From: an uncultured Lachnospiraceae bacterium
GTDB lineage: Bacteria; Bacillota; Clostridia; Lachnospirales; Lachnospiraceae
Direction: 5' to 3'
Length of the DNA: 14,065 nucleotides
NCBI GenBank assembly: GCA_949935685.1
Contig: CATLGN010000017.1
Location: forward strand, 1 to 14,065
The translations under genes and the position numbers were made by a program. Every line of letters starts with the position of its first letter. Within the stretch, counting starts at the first letter, position 1. A model generated the notes under the pieces. That model had not been told where the DNA came from, did not search any database, and saw only the letters and a list, made by a program, of their open reading frames with translations. This document shows positions 13,687-14,065 of this stretch, piece by piece.

Positions 13687-14065
13687 TCATATTTTTCTGT
13701 TTATTGTATCAATGCAAACGCCTTCCCGTTCCATCCTCTGCACCGGAACCCGCCCCAGAAATGCGCCCCATCCCCAATGCACCCAATCCAGATGGCAATA
13801 GTCACTGTCATCGTCCTCGACCATAAAATATCCCGCATGCTCACATCGTCCGAGGTCTTCATGCGTTCCAAAAGAATTTACATGGGACATCGTAATCCTG
13901 ATATAGTACCGCCCGCAGGGGAATACGCGCAGCGGCAGAGAAACATCAAAGCTGTGTATACAGCCCTCCTGCAATGCAATCTCCTCCGAAATATACGTCC
14001 CGACCGGCGTATCGTCTTCATAGCGCAGAATAAACCTGACATGGGCTTTTTCACAACTCTCATAT
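13687..14065 (-). CDS. Wzt-type C-terminal domain protein, 3' part only (start beyond window)
   Basis: The frame is open from the right edge of the window to a TGA at 13687-13689, giving 125 residues of the C-terminus. It has a beta-sandwich look: HVRFILRYEDDTPVGTYIS, SFDVSLPLRVFPCGRYYIR, ITMSHVNSFGTHEDLG, HAGYFMVEDDDSDYCH, WVHWGWGAFLGRVPV. This fits the C-terminal domain of Wzt-like ATPases, which recognises the end-capped glycan during polysaccharide (O-antigen or wall polymer) export. No ATPase motif is visible, because only the end of the gene is present. The family call rests on the pattern of a PxGxYY strand, N-x-F-G, a hydrophobic F-V strand and a W-x-x-W-G turn. The neighbouring genes that would confirm a glycan locus lie outside. 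An internal TTG near 13974 is not a real start, since conserved sequence continues upstream. Confidence 0.55.
   Translation of the reverse strand, partial: YESCEKAHVRFILRYEDDTPVGTYISEEIALQEGCIHSFDVSLPLRVFPCGRYYIRITMSHVNSFGTHEDLGRCEHAGYFMVEDDDSDYCHLDWVHWGWGAFLGRVPVQRMEREGVCIDTINRKI

Noticed and set aside
1..14065. CRISPR arrays, tRNA, rRNA, transposase or integrase genes
   Set aside because: No regularly spaced repeats, cloverleaf sequences, rRNA motifs or recombinase signatures were seen on either strand.

Overview
The window looks like a spore-forming Clostridia chromosome, most likely Lachnospiraceae or a close relative. The grounds are strong AGGAGG-type ribosome binding sites, sigma-A type promoters, an spmB sporulation gene fragment, a YerB-type (DUF3048) lipoprotein and an HD-GYP variant of the kind I associate with this family. 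Most of the window is of moderate GC. The first 180 bases are about 72% GC and the stretch around 12.35-13.69 kb is clearly AT-rich.

Layout. (1) 1-600 is a mosaic of gene fragments: the C-terminal part of RecX, then a piece of a DivIVA-like coiled coil in the same frame, then the 5' part of spmB in the opposite direction. This is best read as a chimeric junction or a contig-end artefact. (2) 669-2767, minus strand: a two-gene operon of a DUF3048 lipoprotein and an HD-GYP phosphodiesterase, with a clear promoter and a terminator. (3) 2993-7356, plus strand: a three-gene ABC export module. Its first permease carries an N-terminal XRE DNA-binding domain in the same polypeptide; an ATPase and a second FtsX-type permease follow. 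(4) 7371-8666, minus: a YcxB-like membrane protein followed by a DeoR-family repressor. (5) 8864-12329, minus: an operon of PdxA2, a DUF1537 acid-sugar kinase and a KdgT-type permease. This is the gene set for taking up a four-carbon sugar acid such as D-threonate or D-erythronate, phosphorylating it at C4 and oxidising it to dihydroxyacetone phosphate. It has a promoter with repeated TTTCGTT motifs upstream and two strong hairpins at the 3' end. (6) 12734-13531, minus: an AT-rich toxin-antitoxin island with a YafQ toxin, a small antitoxin and, directly upstream, a small gene broken by two single-A insertions. A palindrome covers the promoter. (7) 13687-14065, minus: the C-terminal part of a protein resembling the C-terminal domain of Wzt polysaccharide ABC ATPases, cut by the window edge.

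How the parts work together. The DeoR regulator is the obvious candidate to control the acid-sugar operon, although a terminator and the ycxB gene separate them. The XRE-permease fusion suggests that the ABC module regulates itself from the membrane. No rRNA, tRNA, CRISPR array or transposase was found.
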